From the NCBI RefSeq assembly GCF_000004195.4, contig NC_030677.2, positions 199,022,743-199,086,742 of the forward strand: a DNA stretch of 64,000 nucleotides. The letters run 5' to 3'. A model generated the notes under the pieces. The model saw only the letters and a list, made by a program, of their open reading frames with translations, did not search any database and was not told where the DNA came from. This document shows positions 1 through 11,715 of this stretch, piece by piece. Position numbers and translations under genes: made by a program. The first letter of the stretch is position 1, and each line of letters starts with the position of its first letter. This stretch comes from Xenopus tropicalis (lineage: Eukaryota; Chordata; Amphibia; Anura; Pipidae).

Positions 1-1216
1 ATTGAAGTTTAGAAGTCCATTTGCATTCCTATATGCAGGGAACATGGGTGGGCAGAGTGAGAAGATCAAGAAAGTGGTGGTCACCATGGCCATGTAGTAC
101 GGCAACGAGAAAGCTGCCATGTACTAGATTGTGATTTTGGGTACATTGGCTGCCAGCTATGTCTCTGAATTCATATTGACTCCAATAGAAGCTTGGCACA
201 AGTGCCCGCTGAATGTATGAGGTTAATGCCGGTTTATAGGGTTATTGAAAAGAGGGACATGTACTGTAAGTAACGATAGTATCTTTTTTTCATATTTTTT
301 AAAGATACCCTCCGTTAATATGTGGGCAGGACTTTGTGGGCATTGCTGTTGGTGGTTGGATACCTGCTAGAGAAACCAGATAGTGTCTGAAGAATAATCC
401 CTTTTATAGGAGGAAATGTGGGAATGTAATGATGTATAGTATAATGTGATGGGCCACTCACATACACACAAAGAAACCCTGTGTTGCACGGGTAGGAAAT
501 GAAAGGAATTGCTGATGTAAACCAGCTGTATAGAATGGATGTAGTCTCTGGCACTCCCTGGGGTTGCACAGTCGGAAGCAAAGTAGATTTCAATAACATA
601 TGTCCGTGAATGTTTTACCAATAAAGGGAATGTTTTTAAAAGGCCAAAAATTATCTTTTACCAATTACTGGTTATAAAAGCTGAGTGCCGGAGTGAGCAG
701 TTCAGAGTGGGCCCTGATATTAATATACCCCCACCAATGCAGAGGTGCTGACACCATGAGACCTGCGCTGAGATGGTGGTGCCACGGCGGGTGAACCAGA
801 TTGATGTTGGTGCAGTTTTGAGCAAACAAGGAGTTATTTTTATTTAAAACCCCCTCTGCAACTCTTTTGACGGGTTACATTGTATGTGTTTCTACCAAAC
901 CGGGTATGCTTGTTAGCAACAGCATTCTTCACTAAAATGTCCTTTATTTAACTACCCTAAGCAGCTATTCTGTGGGTCATATTGTGGGTTTCGTTGCACA
1001 AAAAAGTTACACGTTCATGAAAGCAAATCAGACAAACATAACGTAGTAGGCAATTATTGAAACAAGTCCTTACGGGAATACAGATTGTATATTAAGGAAT
1101 TTAGGAACAGGATTTGTGCAGTTGGCACTTTGCTCGCCATCTCCTGAGTTGTGAATATTGTGAAGCTATGAACCCACTGGTCCAGTCTCCAGTGGTTCTA
1201 CTATTTTGGTTGGTGT
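1..1216. other. No gene recognised
   Basis: AT-rich unique-looking sequence. Open frames here are short, lack domain signatures and overlap on both frames. I see no tRNA, no splice-flanked coding exon and no clear terminal inverted repeats. Confidence 0.5.
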
Positions 1217-1537
1217 AGGTTGGTCTTAATTGGGCAATGCAATGTTTGGCGACCTCGCCAAACAAGCAGATCTTCTCCCCATATGCCCACATATAGGTGG
1301 GCGTTATCAGGCAAATTTGATTGTTTAGTCCTAGGGCCAAACAATCAAATTAAAATGGTGAGCATAGGCACCATAGGCCACATCAACGAGCCGATATGGT
1401 CCCCGATCCGGCAGAAAAATCAAACCTGCCTCATTGAGATCTGACCAATTTCAGGTCAGAAAACCCATCGCTGGTGCCGAATAGGTCTAAAGAACCAATA
1501 TCGGCAGCTGAAATTGGTCTGTGTATGGCCACCTTAA
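1217..1537. mobile_element. MITE-like dispersed repeat ending in TTAA
   Basis: The right end reads GTGTATGGCCACCTTAA, which is the mirror of a TTAAGGTGGCCATACAC terminus that I recall as very common in Xenopus. Internal text around 1380-1530 (CCGATATGGTCC, ATATCGGCAGCTG) is partly self-complementary, as expected for a foldback MITE. The left boundary is uncertain because no matching left terminus is visible. There is no coding capacity, so movement would need a transposase in trans. Confidence 0.45.
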
Positions 1538-2779
1538 TGTTCTATTGATATAGATTGGACTAGCCTGTAAAATGTATAGTGTTTTCATTGGCTACACACC
1601 TGTTGTGCTGCTGATTTTATTTCAAATATATTTTTACAGCCACCCCATAACATTAGGATGGTGGGTCCTCTACGTTTCTCAGCCCTACAGGAACTGCAAG
1701 TGTTCCTCAAGAAATTTTGAGATAATCCTTATTATCAAAGGGAAATCAAAGGCAATTAAAAAACCATAATGAGCACTACAGAGCTCAACAGTGCAATATC
1801 ACCCATTGGGTCAGATCCAGTTTAATGAGAACAACCAAATCTCTTCGAAGAGTCACAAAATTGGGATAACACAAGGAATTACATTTCCCTTTGTAATTAT
1901 AAAGCACTGTTGAGAAACTGCCCGGGGTGGAGGAATCCAGATCCCAGGTAGCAATCCCCTGAGCATTTTCCATTTTTATTCTTGACCAATAGGGAAAAAC
2001 ACAAGGCTTAGGGTGATCCGGAGGAACTAAACACTTCACCTTGAAATAACAAGCTTCATTATTATAGGACATTCTGTTTTTTACTTTTTTATAATAAACC
2101 TATAATGTGCCTGTGTTTCATTTAGGGTCACTGTGTTTACTGGAAAATATTCCATTACTTGGTCGTGTTTCTCTGCTTGCATGGTTGTAAATCTGACTCT
2201 GACCTAGATTTTCCAGAATCCCTTTCTCTCGTTTGTGGAGATGAGCCAAGATTGTGTTCCCATTTCAGAGATAGCTTCATTTTTTGCTTTTAATATTAGC
2301 CAGGGCAGTAACAATAACAAAGGGATATGCTGTGACTAATGAGCAGCCCCATAGTGTTCCGATATATGTGGTGCCCAGTGAGTTCTACTTTCACCACTAA
2401 TAAGAACCTTGTGTGTTCTATTACTCTTAACATATTATTCAACCACAGTTCCCAGGAACATGTCCTTTTTTTAGAGCCTTTGTTTTTCATGGACGTCTTT
2501 GAATAGACAGATATATAAGAGCGCTTTCACTCTGCACCATTGCTGTTAGTGAGTTCCTTTGTCATTGATAAGATATAAGCTGGCACCCATGCAGTCATTA
2601 CCCTGTGTGACATAGTTACATCCTTTTTACATGGGTGCTTGTGTATGGGAATACCAAGAGCCACTCGCGGCTGGAAAGGCAACAGATTATAGGCGAGGTC
2701 CATCAGCCAGCTAGTGTTGAATCTGCTTTGGGTATTATTGGCCTGTTTTGGATATACTGGACTATTTTTCTTGACCATC
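1538..2779. other. No gene recognised
   Basis: No domain-bearing open frame, RNA gene or clear repeat terminus is visible. Short minus-strand frames at 1785-2072 and 2296-2490 show no recognisable protein features. Confidence 0.45.
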
Positions 2780-3415
2780 TGGGGTAATGTGCTTCCTTGT
2801 CTACCCTGACCTGCTTTGCTTCTGCTTTGCAGGCAGAAATCATGCCGTGCCTTACTGCAGTTGCATCTTGGATGGCTGCTGGCCACCTCAAGCTTAGCAT
2901 GTCCAAAACTGAACTGCTCATATTGCCAAAACCTAGCCCCCTCCCTCTGTTGACCATTACACTTGAAAATGTATCCAGTCCCCCAAGGCAGGTGGGTTCA
3001 TCTTAGACCCATCCTTCACATTCTCTGCCCACATCGCATCCCTCACTCGAACATACCACACACATTGCGAAAATACGCCCCTTCCACTGCCCCTCCACTA
3101 CTGGTCCAGACTCTCAGGTTACTATAGCCACCTCTACTAACCATACAGTTCACCATAACAGAGTCGCGCATAAAACCTTTCTCATTGATTGTGCCCCGCC
3201 TCTGGAATGTGCTACCATCTTGCATCAGGAAAGCCCCCACACCAACACTTTTCTCTATGCTCCTTAAAAACCACCTACTAGATGAAGCACTTTACTAACC
3301 TTCCTCTGCAGCAACACACCCTTATCCTATGCACTTATACCCCATCCCTCTTTTTGTTTATGTTTGTTATCTTCTTCCTAATAGATTGTAAGCTCCTCGG
3401 GGAAGGGACCTCCTC
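2780..3415 (+). pseudogene. Decayed CR1/L2-type LINE, 3' part of reverse transcriptase ORF and 3' end
   Basis: The + strand encodes a stretch reading CLTAVASWMAAGHLKLSMSK followed by TELL at about 2850-2925. This is the segment after the YxDD box in CR1/L2-clade reverse transcriptases (pattern WM-x-x-x-x-L-K-L-N-x-x-K-T-E). A shifted frame just downstream gives GFILDPSFTFSAHIASLTRT (about 2998-3050), matching the next conserved segment (LGVILD..LSF..HI). Near 3200 the text still resembles the C-terminal LWNSLP-type motif of these ORFs. Close to 3380 sits ATTGTAAGCTCCTCGGGGAA, typical of CR1/L2 3' ends. Frameshifts and stops make it non-functional. The catalytic YxDD box is not in the retained part, so this is a 5'-truncated copy. 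Confidence 0.6.
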
Positions 3416-3442
3416 CAAGATGTGTATTGAAAGATATTATCT

Positions 3443-3847
3443 TTAAAAGGAGCAATTCAGTGTAAAAATGAAACTGGGTAAAATAGAGAGACTTTGCAAA
3501 ATAAAAAATGTTTTCAATATAGGCAAAAATGTAATCTATAAAGCCTGGAGTGGGCAGATGTCTAACATAATAGCCAGAACACAACTTCTTGCTTTACAGC
3601 TCTCTAAGTTGTTAGCAGTCAGTAACCAATCAGGGGGAACCCCCCCCTAAAGTCACTGACTAACTAAGAGGTTAGAGAGCTGAAAGCAGGAAGTAGTGTT
3701 CTGGCCATTATGTTAGACACTAATCAGATCTGCTCCCTCCAGCCTGTATAGATTACATTTTTGCCTAACTATATTGAAAATATTTTTTTATTTTGCACAG
3801 TCTGTCTCTTTTACCCATTTCTTTTTTACACTGAACTGTTCCTTTAA
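3443..3847. mobile_element. TTAA-flanked foldback MITE, about 400 bp
   Basis: The ends are inverted: TTAAAAGGAGCAATTCAGTG at the left and CACTGAACTGTTCCTTTAA at the right. The arms continue to match inward: TGTCTAACATAATAGCCAGA at about 3560 pairs with TCTGGCCATTATGTTAGACA near 3700. TTAA at both boundaries fits a TTAA target duplication, as used by piggyBac- and Kolobok-type transposases. It has no ORF of its own. Confidence 0.75.
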
Positions 3848-4331
3848 GCATCAAGTTGTTACTGTGTAAGTTATATATATAACTATATCCCTGTTTGTGC
3901 TTACATCTCGTTAAGCCCTGTGTACAATTATGGTACCATATAAATAAATAAATAGATACAATGCAATACAAAAAAGTCCCCTGAATAAAGTCAGTTGCAC
4001 TGCATTACTGTCTGGACAATAAACAGATGAAAAATGATTCAGGAATTAACAGTAAAACCTGTTTGGTTAAGGCGATATGTTTCTCATTCCTATACAAAGC
4101 AGACGGAATTCTGGGTATGTTATTATAAATTGCCCATGCTATAAAAGTTAACCTGAGGGTGAGCCATCTCTTTAAAACCCAGTGGGTGAGGCTCAGTCTC
4201 TAGTATATTCCATTTTTAGGAACGATCCTGTGCTTAATTCCCAGAAATTCTTCTGCTTTGCATGGGAATAATAGTATGTAACAAGTATAGCTCAGCACTA
4301 CCAGGCAACAAAACGTGCTAATATGTTATAA
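3848..4331. other. No gene recognised
   Basis: AT-rich spacer between two MITEs. No coding or RNA feature seen. Confidence 0.45.
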
Positions 4332-5183
4332 TACAGGTATGGGATCCCTAATCCGGAAACCCGTTACCCAGAAAGCTCCGAATTACGGAAAGCCTGTCTC
4401 CCATAGACTCCATTTTAATCAAATAATTCAGAATTTTAAAACTGATTTCCTTTTCCTCTGTAGAAATAAAACAGTACCTTGTACTTGATCCCAACTAAGA
4501 TATAATTACCCCTTATTGGGGGCAGAACAGCCCTATTGGGTTTATTTCATGGTTAAATGATTCCCTTTTCTCTGTAATAATAAAACAGTACCTGTACTTG
4601 ATCCCAACTAAGATATAATTACCCCTTATTGGGGGCAGAACAGCCCTATTGGGTTTATTTAATGGTTAAATGATCCCCTTTTCTCTCTGTAATAATAAAA
4701 CAGTACCTGTACTTGATCCCAACTAAGATATAATTACCCCTTATTGGGGGCAGAACAGCCCTATTGGGTTTATTTAATGATTAAATTATTCCCTTTTCTC
4801 TGTAATAATAAAACAGTACCTGTACTTGATCCCAACTAAGATATAATTACCCCTTATTGGGGGCAGAACAGTCCTATTGGGTTTATTTAATGGTTAAATG
4901 ATTCCCTTTTCTCTGTTATAATAAAACAGTACCTGTACTTGATCCCAACTAAGATATAATTACCCCTTATTGGGGGCAGAACAGCCCTATTGGGTTTATT
5001 TCATGGTTAAATGATTCCCTTTTCTCTGTAATAATAAAACAGTACCTGTACTTGATCCCAACTAAGATATAATTACCCCTTATTGGGGGCAGAACAGTCC
5101 TATTGGGTTTATTTAATGGTTAAATGATTCCCTTTTCTCTGTAATAATAAAACAGTACCTGTACTTGATCCCAACTAAGATAT
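4332..5183. mobile_element. MITE (TACAGGTATGGGA family) with internal 113-bp tandem array, 3' end missing
   Basis: It opens with TACAGGTATGGGATCC and then the family inner text (CCGGAAACCCGTTACCCAGA). From about 4445 a 113-bp segment containing CAGTACCTGTACTTGATCCC and GGGGGCAGAACAGCCCTATT is repeated about 6-7 times in tandem with very few substitutions. The element stops inside a repeat unit at about 5183, and no right terminus follows. The same family occurs at 7972, 10379, 14286, 39642 and 63546. It has no coding capacity. Confidence 0.8.
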
Positions 5184-5732
5184 AAAATAAATAAGATTTG
5201 AAACATAATGTATAGATCATTAGGGCATAACACTGGGCACAAATATACATCATAGACATAAGAACTGGACAGGTTCAGAGAAGGTCAGAACTTTTGGTGT
5301 TACTGTTCCTTTATGGAATTAAAAGATATTTTAAATGACACAGAAAGGCTTTGGTCCAAAAACTATTGATCCGAAGAAGTGGGATAAGGACTTGCACTGT
5401 AGGTAGACGTTTACTTCCGGAGCTTTTTTACTAAAACCTTTCCAAACATCTGTTTCATTGTTCTTTCACCATCTACACAATCAAGTGTGAAATCTCCAAA
5501 ATGATTTTCAGATACAGGATAGGAATGAGTTTGTATGGGAACGATCCAAACGACAGGAAGTCATTCTTATGGGAATGGGCACAATCAAAGGGCTCCTCCA
5601 CCCGAAAGCTGTTTGAATATAATTCTAAGCAATTTTCCAATACACATTATTGAAATATTTTCAGTGGGTTTGAAGTCATTTGAGAATGTAATTGCTACCG
5701 AGATCAGTGTTCTATGCATCACAATGTTGTTA
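5184..5732. other. Mostly unassigned; remnant of a 'CTCCACCC' MITE
   Basis: Around 5585-5660 the text GGGCTCCTCCACCCGAAAGC resembles the start of the abundant TTAAAGGGG..CTCCACCC MITE that is clearer at 55933. No second terminus is seen. The rest is unrecognised. Confidence 0.35.
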
Positions 5733-6037
5733 GTAGTGATGAGCGAATCTGTCCTGTTTCGCTTTGCCGAAAAATTTGCGAAACTACAGAAAAATTTGCA
5801 AAACACAGCTGACACTCTACTTTTTTGATGCCCATGACTTTTTTTGATGCGCCTGCCCTTTTTGATGCCACCGTGCCTTTTTTTGCATGATTGCGCCTTT
5901 TTTTAACATGACCGCACCCCTCTTTGATGTGGCCACACCCATTTTGACACCTGAATTTCACAGAAGTTTCGCCAATGGTGAAATGCAGAACTTTGCTGCG
6001 AATCCATGCCTGGTAAAAAAATTTGCTTATCACTAGT
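5733..6037. mobile_element. Inverted-repeat MITE (AGTGATGAGCGAATC family)
   Basis: The left end AGTGATGAGCGAATCTGTCC is mirrored at the right by TTTGCTTATCACTAG. The interior carries T-rich runs with ATTTTGACAC..CACCCATTTTG text. Related copies are at 49222-49622 and 60151-60333, all with a GATGAGCG / CTCATCACTA border. It is non-coding. The transposase class is not evident from the sequence. Confidence 0.65.
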
Positions 6038-6630
6038 TGTTAGGGCATTTGTTCCTGCACTCCCCTCCGGCGGCAAGTTGCATTCCACCTGCATTCGGCG
6101 CTTACATGCGCCTGTGTTAGTACAGCCCTGTTAGAAAGAATGATATGTGTTTCTTACTGTGCTCCCCAGCAGTGGGACACAGAAAAACACCGCCGCAGGG
6201 GAGCGCAGGAACAAACACTCATGAGTACAAGCCCTAAAGCAGCTAATTAATGGAGGTGGTGGAGAAGTAACTCCTGGTACAAGAGCAGGGGTGGGCTAAG
6301 CTAAGCGGGGGCGCCATAGGATACCTGGTCGGCCACTTCACCCCTGAAACCATTCTCCTCCTCCCTTTGCGCATTGTAACACAGAGGGGGACTTGCGATG
6401 ACAAGCGGCGGCAATGACAAGGGAGTGCGTACAAGGGGTAGGCAGGGGAGGTACCTGCCTGGTGCCCCCTCATCATTGCGCCCTTGGCATGTTCCTCTCC
6501 TGCCTTCCCCTAGTCCCAGCCCTGTACAGGGGTCACACCCAGAGACAGGAATAACGTACGTATATTGGGAAGTTGTTTAGAACTGCATTCACTTTCATTA
6601 TGAAAATATTGTTTTTGGGTGGAGTTCCTT
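6038..6630. other. Dispersed repeat segment, no gene
   Basis: Positions about 6270-6530 (GGCGCCATAGGATACCTGGTCGG, then CTGCCTGGTGCCCCCTCAT) share text with 43180-43345 (GCGCCATAGGCAACCTGGTC, CTGCCTGGCGCCCCCTCAC). This is therefore a second copy of one dispersed family of unknown class. No protein or RNA gene recognised. Confidence 0.45.
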
Positions 6631-6998
6631 TTAAAGGGGCATCTCACCTTAGAGTTAACTGTAAGTATGTGTATAGAGTAATATTCTGAGACAATTTGCA
6701 ACTGGTCTTTATTTCTTATATTATTTGTGTTGGGAGGGGAAAAATTACCTTGGCAACCAGAGAGTCATTTGAATGATTGAATGAAATATGAATAGGAGAG
6801 GGCCTGAGTAGGAAGATAAGTAATAAGAGCTAACAATAACAATGGAGCTTAACAGAGCAATAGCTTTTTTTTGGTCAGAAGAAGAATGCAAAAACTAATG
6901 AAAAAACGTAAAAAAATGTAAAACCAATTGTAAAAGCTGCTTAGAATTGGTCATTCTGTAACATACTAAAAGTGAACTTGGAGTAAACCACTCTTTAA
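6631..6998. mobile_element. TTAA-flanked MITE, about 370 bp
   Basis: It begins TTAAAGGGGCATCTCACCTT and ends GGAGTAAACCACTCTTTAA. The interior (ACCTTGGCAACCAGAGAG, GAATAGGAGAGGGCCTGA, CAATTGTAAAAGCTGCTTAG) matches the layout of a very abundant Xenopus MITE that I recognise from memory. TTAA at both ends fits a TTAA-specific transposase acting in trans. Confidence 0.75.
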
Positions 6999-7701
6999 GT
7001 CATATTAGTATCATATGAATGTAATGATGTGAGCCACAAAAGAAATGGAAAGATTGATTTATGGGGGCCCAAATCCCAAACCTGAAAATCCCAAACTTGA
7101 AAATCCCAAACTTGAAAGCTGGTTTGGAAATAGTCACATGCCTTGTTTTTATTAATACTTCCTTCTGAAGGAAGACATTTCAGATTATAAAAGCCTTTTG
7201 CAACTGTATTTTGGACCCCAACTCACAGACTAAGAATCCCTGATATATATTAAATTAAATAAAAAATAGATTTAAAAAAAAATAGATTTAATATTATTAA
7301 AACAAGTGCAGTGATTCCACCCCACCCCCGGCACCCCCTAAAGAAGCCCCTAGGCCCTTGTATAAGTAATGACTGCAAATGAACATAGATGTTTCCTATT
7401 AATGGTTAATGATCGGCTGTTTCTAGTGTTTGCTGCTAGCAAAAGCAGAAAAAAGAAAGAAAATAAAACTGCTGTGAAAGTCCCTGTTGCGAGACATGAA
7501 ATCTGGTGGCATGGCATGAGAGAATAACCTGCCCAACCAGTTTCCCCAAGCTTACAGCCAAACGCCTTGGGAAAATAAGGTCAAGTGCTCCTTCTTTATT
7601 ACAGATCATGAGCCTATCCGTAGCTGTGTAGGTATGGGGAATGCTCCCGGAAGTCAGCATTAACCTGCAATATACCCTACAGATAAGCAGTGCTTATATT
7701 C

Positions 7702-7744
<43 letters not shown>

Positions 7745-7971
7745 GCAAATGAACATAAGGATGTAGGTTATTCTATACAGGGAGACTTATAATTCTATAT
7801 TTGTGCATATTTATATCAATAAGAGTAAGCACAATTGCTCTGATGAAGTAATCTCCTCCACGGACTCCAATGGAAGAGGGTCCTCTAGAGGTCGTATTGT
7901 GATAAATGTCAGATTATCTTTGTAGAATAACAAAAACAGAAATGGACTCTGTTATCTGATTGCTTGTGACT
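6999..7971. other. No gene; TA microsatellite at 7708-7739
   Basis: A pure (TA)n run sits at about 7708-7739. Near 7075-7120 there is a short three-fold repeat of CCCAAACTTGAAAAT-like text. The small minus-strand frame at 7436-7660 shows no recognisable domain. Confidence 0.5.
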
Positions 7972-8690
7972 TGGGGATAAGGGGTCTTTCCATAATTTGG
8001 ATAGTCTACTAAAAAATCTTTTAAACATTAAATAAACCCAACAGGATTGTGTTGCCTCCAATAAGGGGTAATTATATCTTAGTTGGGATCAAGTACAGGT
8101 ACTGTTTTATTATTACAGAGAAAAGGGAATCATTTAACCATGAAATAAACCCAATAGGGCTGTTCTGCCCCCAATAAGGGGTAATTATATCTAAGTTGGG
8201 ATCAAGTACAGGTACTGTTTTATTATGACAGAGAAAAGGGAATCATTTAACCATTAAATAAACCCAATAGGGCTGTTCTGCCCCAATAAGGGGTAATTAT
8301 ATCTTAGTTGGGATCAAGTACAGGTACTGTTTTATTATTACAGAGAAAAGGGAATCATTTAACCATGAAATAAACCCAATAGGGCTGTTCTGCCCCCAAT
8401 AAGGGGTAATTATATCTTAGTTGGGATCAAGTACAGGTACTGTTTTATTATGACAGAGAAAAGGGAATCATTTAACCATTAAATAAACCCAATAGGGCTA
8501 TTCTGCCCCAATAAGGGGTAATTATATCTTAGTTGGGATCAAGTACAGGTACTGTTTTATTATTACAGAGAAAAGGGAATCATTTAACCATGAAATAAAC
8601 CCAATAGGGCTGTTCTGCCCCCAATAAGGGGTAATTATTTCTTAGTTGGGATCAAGTACAGGTACTGTTTTATTATTACAAGAAGAAGGG
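7972..8690. mobile_element. MITE fragment with 113-bp tandem array, reverse orientation
   Basis: It starts with GGATAAGGGGTCTTTCC and continues into about six tandem copies of the 113-bp unit, here in the orientation GTACAGGTACTGTTTTATTA..CCCAATAGGGCTGTTCTGCC. Units alternate slightly (CATGAAATAA or CATTAAATAA; TATTACAG or TATGACAG), suggesting block-wise duplication of two-unit modules. The right terminus is lost at about 8690. Confidence 0.75.
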
Positions 8691-10378
8691 AACGGCCTTA
8701 GTACATAAAATGGCAGTTTTCTATTTAGGATTACCCAATGGCACATACTGCTAAAAAAGTATTTTTTTATGAAAATGGGTTATTTAGATGAAGCAGGGTT
8801 TTACATATGAGCTGTTTATGCTATATATTTTTATAGAGACCTACATTGTTCAGGGATATAGTTTTCCTTTAATATGATACTGATACTAACTGTTAGCTAA
8901 GTATTCATTATGGGGGTACAGTTTTCATTTAAGGGGGGTAAACAGATCCTTCCAATGGAAATTGTACATATAAAAACTGAGCCCAGAGTGGCCCCAGATG
9001 ATCACGGTTTGGAGGGAGCCCATGTTATGCAAAGGTTAGCCTAAAGGGGCCCAAGTTTTATAGTTATTAAGAAAATAGCCTTCGCAGGACCCAATGCTGT
9101 AACAATAATATGTTGGACTGCTGACAAACATGCTCAAAAACCAACATGGATAGAAAAGAAAAATCCCAATAAGGAGGAGGAAGAGGAAAATCCAGGCTTG
9201 TAGTGTTTGTATAATGAGTTTCTTCTCATGGAAGACTGCAGAAATGCGTGCCTGCCGACCCAACTCTTTCAGCAAATGCTGCACTGTAACCTCCCTTTCC
9301 AGCTGGTTAACCCTAACTGTTTGCACAAAGAACAAATGGGAGACCTGGTGCTGCGTTTAAGGCAGTATTTGTGTTTAAGGCTGTTTGATAATCTCCCTGG
9401 AGCTGGGGAGGGCTCGGGCATGGGGTGACGTCCGGGTGCACCGGGTGCTGTAAGTGAACATTTCCTACTGTAAAGTAGAAAGTAGGTGTCCGATAACAGG
9501 GTGGGTAACAGAGAGGCAGTATTAGTACTACTGTAAAACTGTTATACTTCACCTCTTGTATCGGTTATTGATTGCTTTATATGTTACTCTGTATGTCCCA
9601 TGTATGAAACCCACTTATTGTACAGCGCTGCGGGGTATGTTGGCGCTTTATAAATAAATGCTAATAATAATAATGATAATAATACTCAACATGTGGTGAG
9701 AGGAGAAATGGAAATGTCACACAGCCCCATTTATAGCAATGTACAGAGCGAGGGTGGCCAAATTGTATCTGGAGGGTAAGTTGGTAGCTTTATCAGCCCG
9801 TACGTGGCCAGCTTGATAGACCCAAAGGTGCAAATAGAGTGCATCGCAGTATGCCAGAGGGAAATTCCCTATTCACCTGTATAGGAATTTAAGGGCATAC
9901 AAATACAATGTCACTGCTTGATAAATGTGCCTCCATGAGCAATTTTGACAAACGCATTTCCCAGGCTTTTCTCGTACCGAGCTACCACATTCTCTGCAAG
10001 GCACCTAATTTACTCCTTACATAATCTCCCCCCTCCCTTAATATAGCTGCACTTATTACCCTGTGCCATTAGAGTGTAAGCCCCCCTATCTAGTAACTCC
10101 TTCCTCTGTAATACTGTATCCTCAGCACTCACTGAGGGGAGTCCACACCCTTGCAATTTTCTGAAATACTACTATTTTAATCAGCACTGACTCCCATGTC
10201 CATGCTATAAATGTAGTTAAGGAATGTTAAGCAGCCAGTACCCTGGGGGTCTAATACAAATAAAATACATACTTATAATCATTCTCAGCAGACAGAGTGA
10301 AGAAGTCAGATGATACAGTTCCAGGAGTCAGTTACTAGTTTCTCTGTGTGGCTCTGGCTATAGGGAGAGAATAAATAC
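8691..10378. other. No gene; CR1/L2-like 3' tail near 9560-9675
   Basis: At about 9610-9675 the text TTGTACAGCGCTGCGGGGTA followed by GGCGCTTTATAAATAAATGC and an (AATAAT)-like microsatellite is the usual 3' end of CR1/L2 LINE copies. A similar, more decayed piece lies near 10060-10130 (GAGTGTAAGCCCCCC). No other feature is supported. Confidence 0.5.
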
Positions 10379-10848
10379 TACAGGTATGGGACCCATTATC
10401 CAGAATGCTTGGGACCTGGGGTTTTAAAAATAATTTAAATATTAAATAAACCCAATAGGGCTGTTCTGCCCCCAATAAGGGGTAATTATATCTTAGTTGG
10501 GATCAAGTACAGGTACTGTTTTATTATTACAGAGAAAAGGGAATCATTTAACCATGAAATAAACCCAATAGGGCTGTTCTGCCCCCAATAAGGGGTAATT
10601 ATATCTTAGTTGGGATCAAGTACAGGTACTGTTTTATTTTTACAGAGAAAAGGGAATCATTTAACCATTAAATAAACCCAATAGGGCTGTTCTGCCCCCA
10701 ATAAGGATTAATTATATCTTAGTTGGGATCAAGTACAGGTACTGTTTTATTATTACAGAGAAAAGGGAATGTCTATGGAAGATGGCCTTTCCATAATTCA
10801 GAACTTTCTGGATAATGGGTTTCCGGATAAGGGGTCCGATACCTGTAC
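10379..10848. mobile_element. Complete MITE (TACAGGTATGGGA family) with three 113-bp units
   Basis: Both termini are present: TACAGGTATGGGACCCATTA at the left and GGGGTCCGATACCTGTA at the right. Inner arms (CCAGAATGCTTGGGACCTGG / TTTCTGGATAATGGGTTTCC) also pair. The core holds about three tandem copies of the 113-bp segment. This copy gives the best boundaries for the expanded form of the family in this window. Confidence 0.8.
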
Positions 10849-10926
10849 TGATATCCTGAACAAAACTCATTCGCTGGGATAACAGTAGCCACACTGGCTG
10901 CTGCTGGGGGGTCCAGAAGCATTTGG

Positions 10927-11715
10927 GGAGGGGGTTAGATGCAGCCCAGGACTGGCAATCTGTGGGTTCTGGCAAATGCCAGAGGGGCTGCTGTAAGATG
11001 CCAGAGACAGTCACTATTTATTGGGCTGGGGGGGCTGTTTGTGCCTCTGGGTACTGGGAATGCCAGGGCTGCTATAAGGTGCCACAGACAGTCACTATTT
11101 ATTAGGCTGGGGGGGCTGTTTGTGCCTCTGGGTACTGGGAATGCCAGGGCTGCTATAAGGTGCCACAGACAGTCACTATTTATTGGGCTGGGGGGGCTGT
11201 TTGGGCCTCTGGGTACTGGGAATGCCAGGGGGGCTGTAAGGTGCCACAGACAGTCACTATTTATTAGGCTGGGGGGGCTGTTTGTGCCTCTGGGTACTGG
11301 GAATGCCAGGGGGCTGTAAGGTGCCACAGACAGTCACTATTTATTAGGCTGGGGGGGCTGTTTGTGCCTCTGGGTACTGGGAATGCCAGGGGGGCTGTAA
11401 GGTGCCACAAACAGTCACTATTTATTGGGCGGGGGGGGGGCTGTTTGTGCCTCTGGGTACTGGGAATGCCAGGGGGGGCTGTAAGGTGCCAGAGACAGTC
11501 ACTATTTATTGGGCTGGGGGGGGGCTGTTTGTGCCTCTGGGTACTGGGAATGCCAGGGGGGCTGTACGGTGCCACAGACAGTCACTATTTAGTGGGCTGG
11601 GGGGGGGGCTGTTTGTGCCTCTGGGTACTGGGAATGCCAGGGGGGCTGTACGGTGCCACAGACAGTCACTATTTAGTGGGCTGGGGGAGCTGTTTGGGCC
11701 TCTGGGTACCTAAAA
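10927..11715. repeat. G-rich minisatellite, unit about 78-83 bp, about 9-10 copies
   Basis: The unit contains GGTGCCACAGACAGTCACTA, a G-run of variable length (GGCTGGGGGGGCTG up to ten consecutive Gs), then GCCTCTGGGTACTGGGAATG and CCAGGGGGGCTG. Length variation is mainly in the G-runs. Apparent open frames on both strands (60-133 aa) follow from the repeat and are not genes. Several closely spaced G3+ runs per unit give G-quadruplex potential on the + strand. Confidence 0.85.

Noticed and set aside
2527..2957. Minus-strand frames of 119 and 84 aa
   Set aside because: They lie opposite the LINE reverse-transcriptase remnant, whose + strand motifs explain the sequence.
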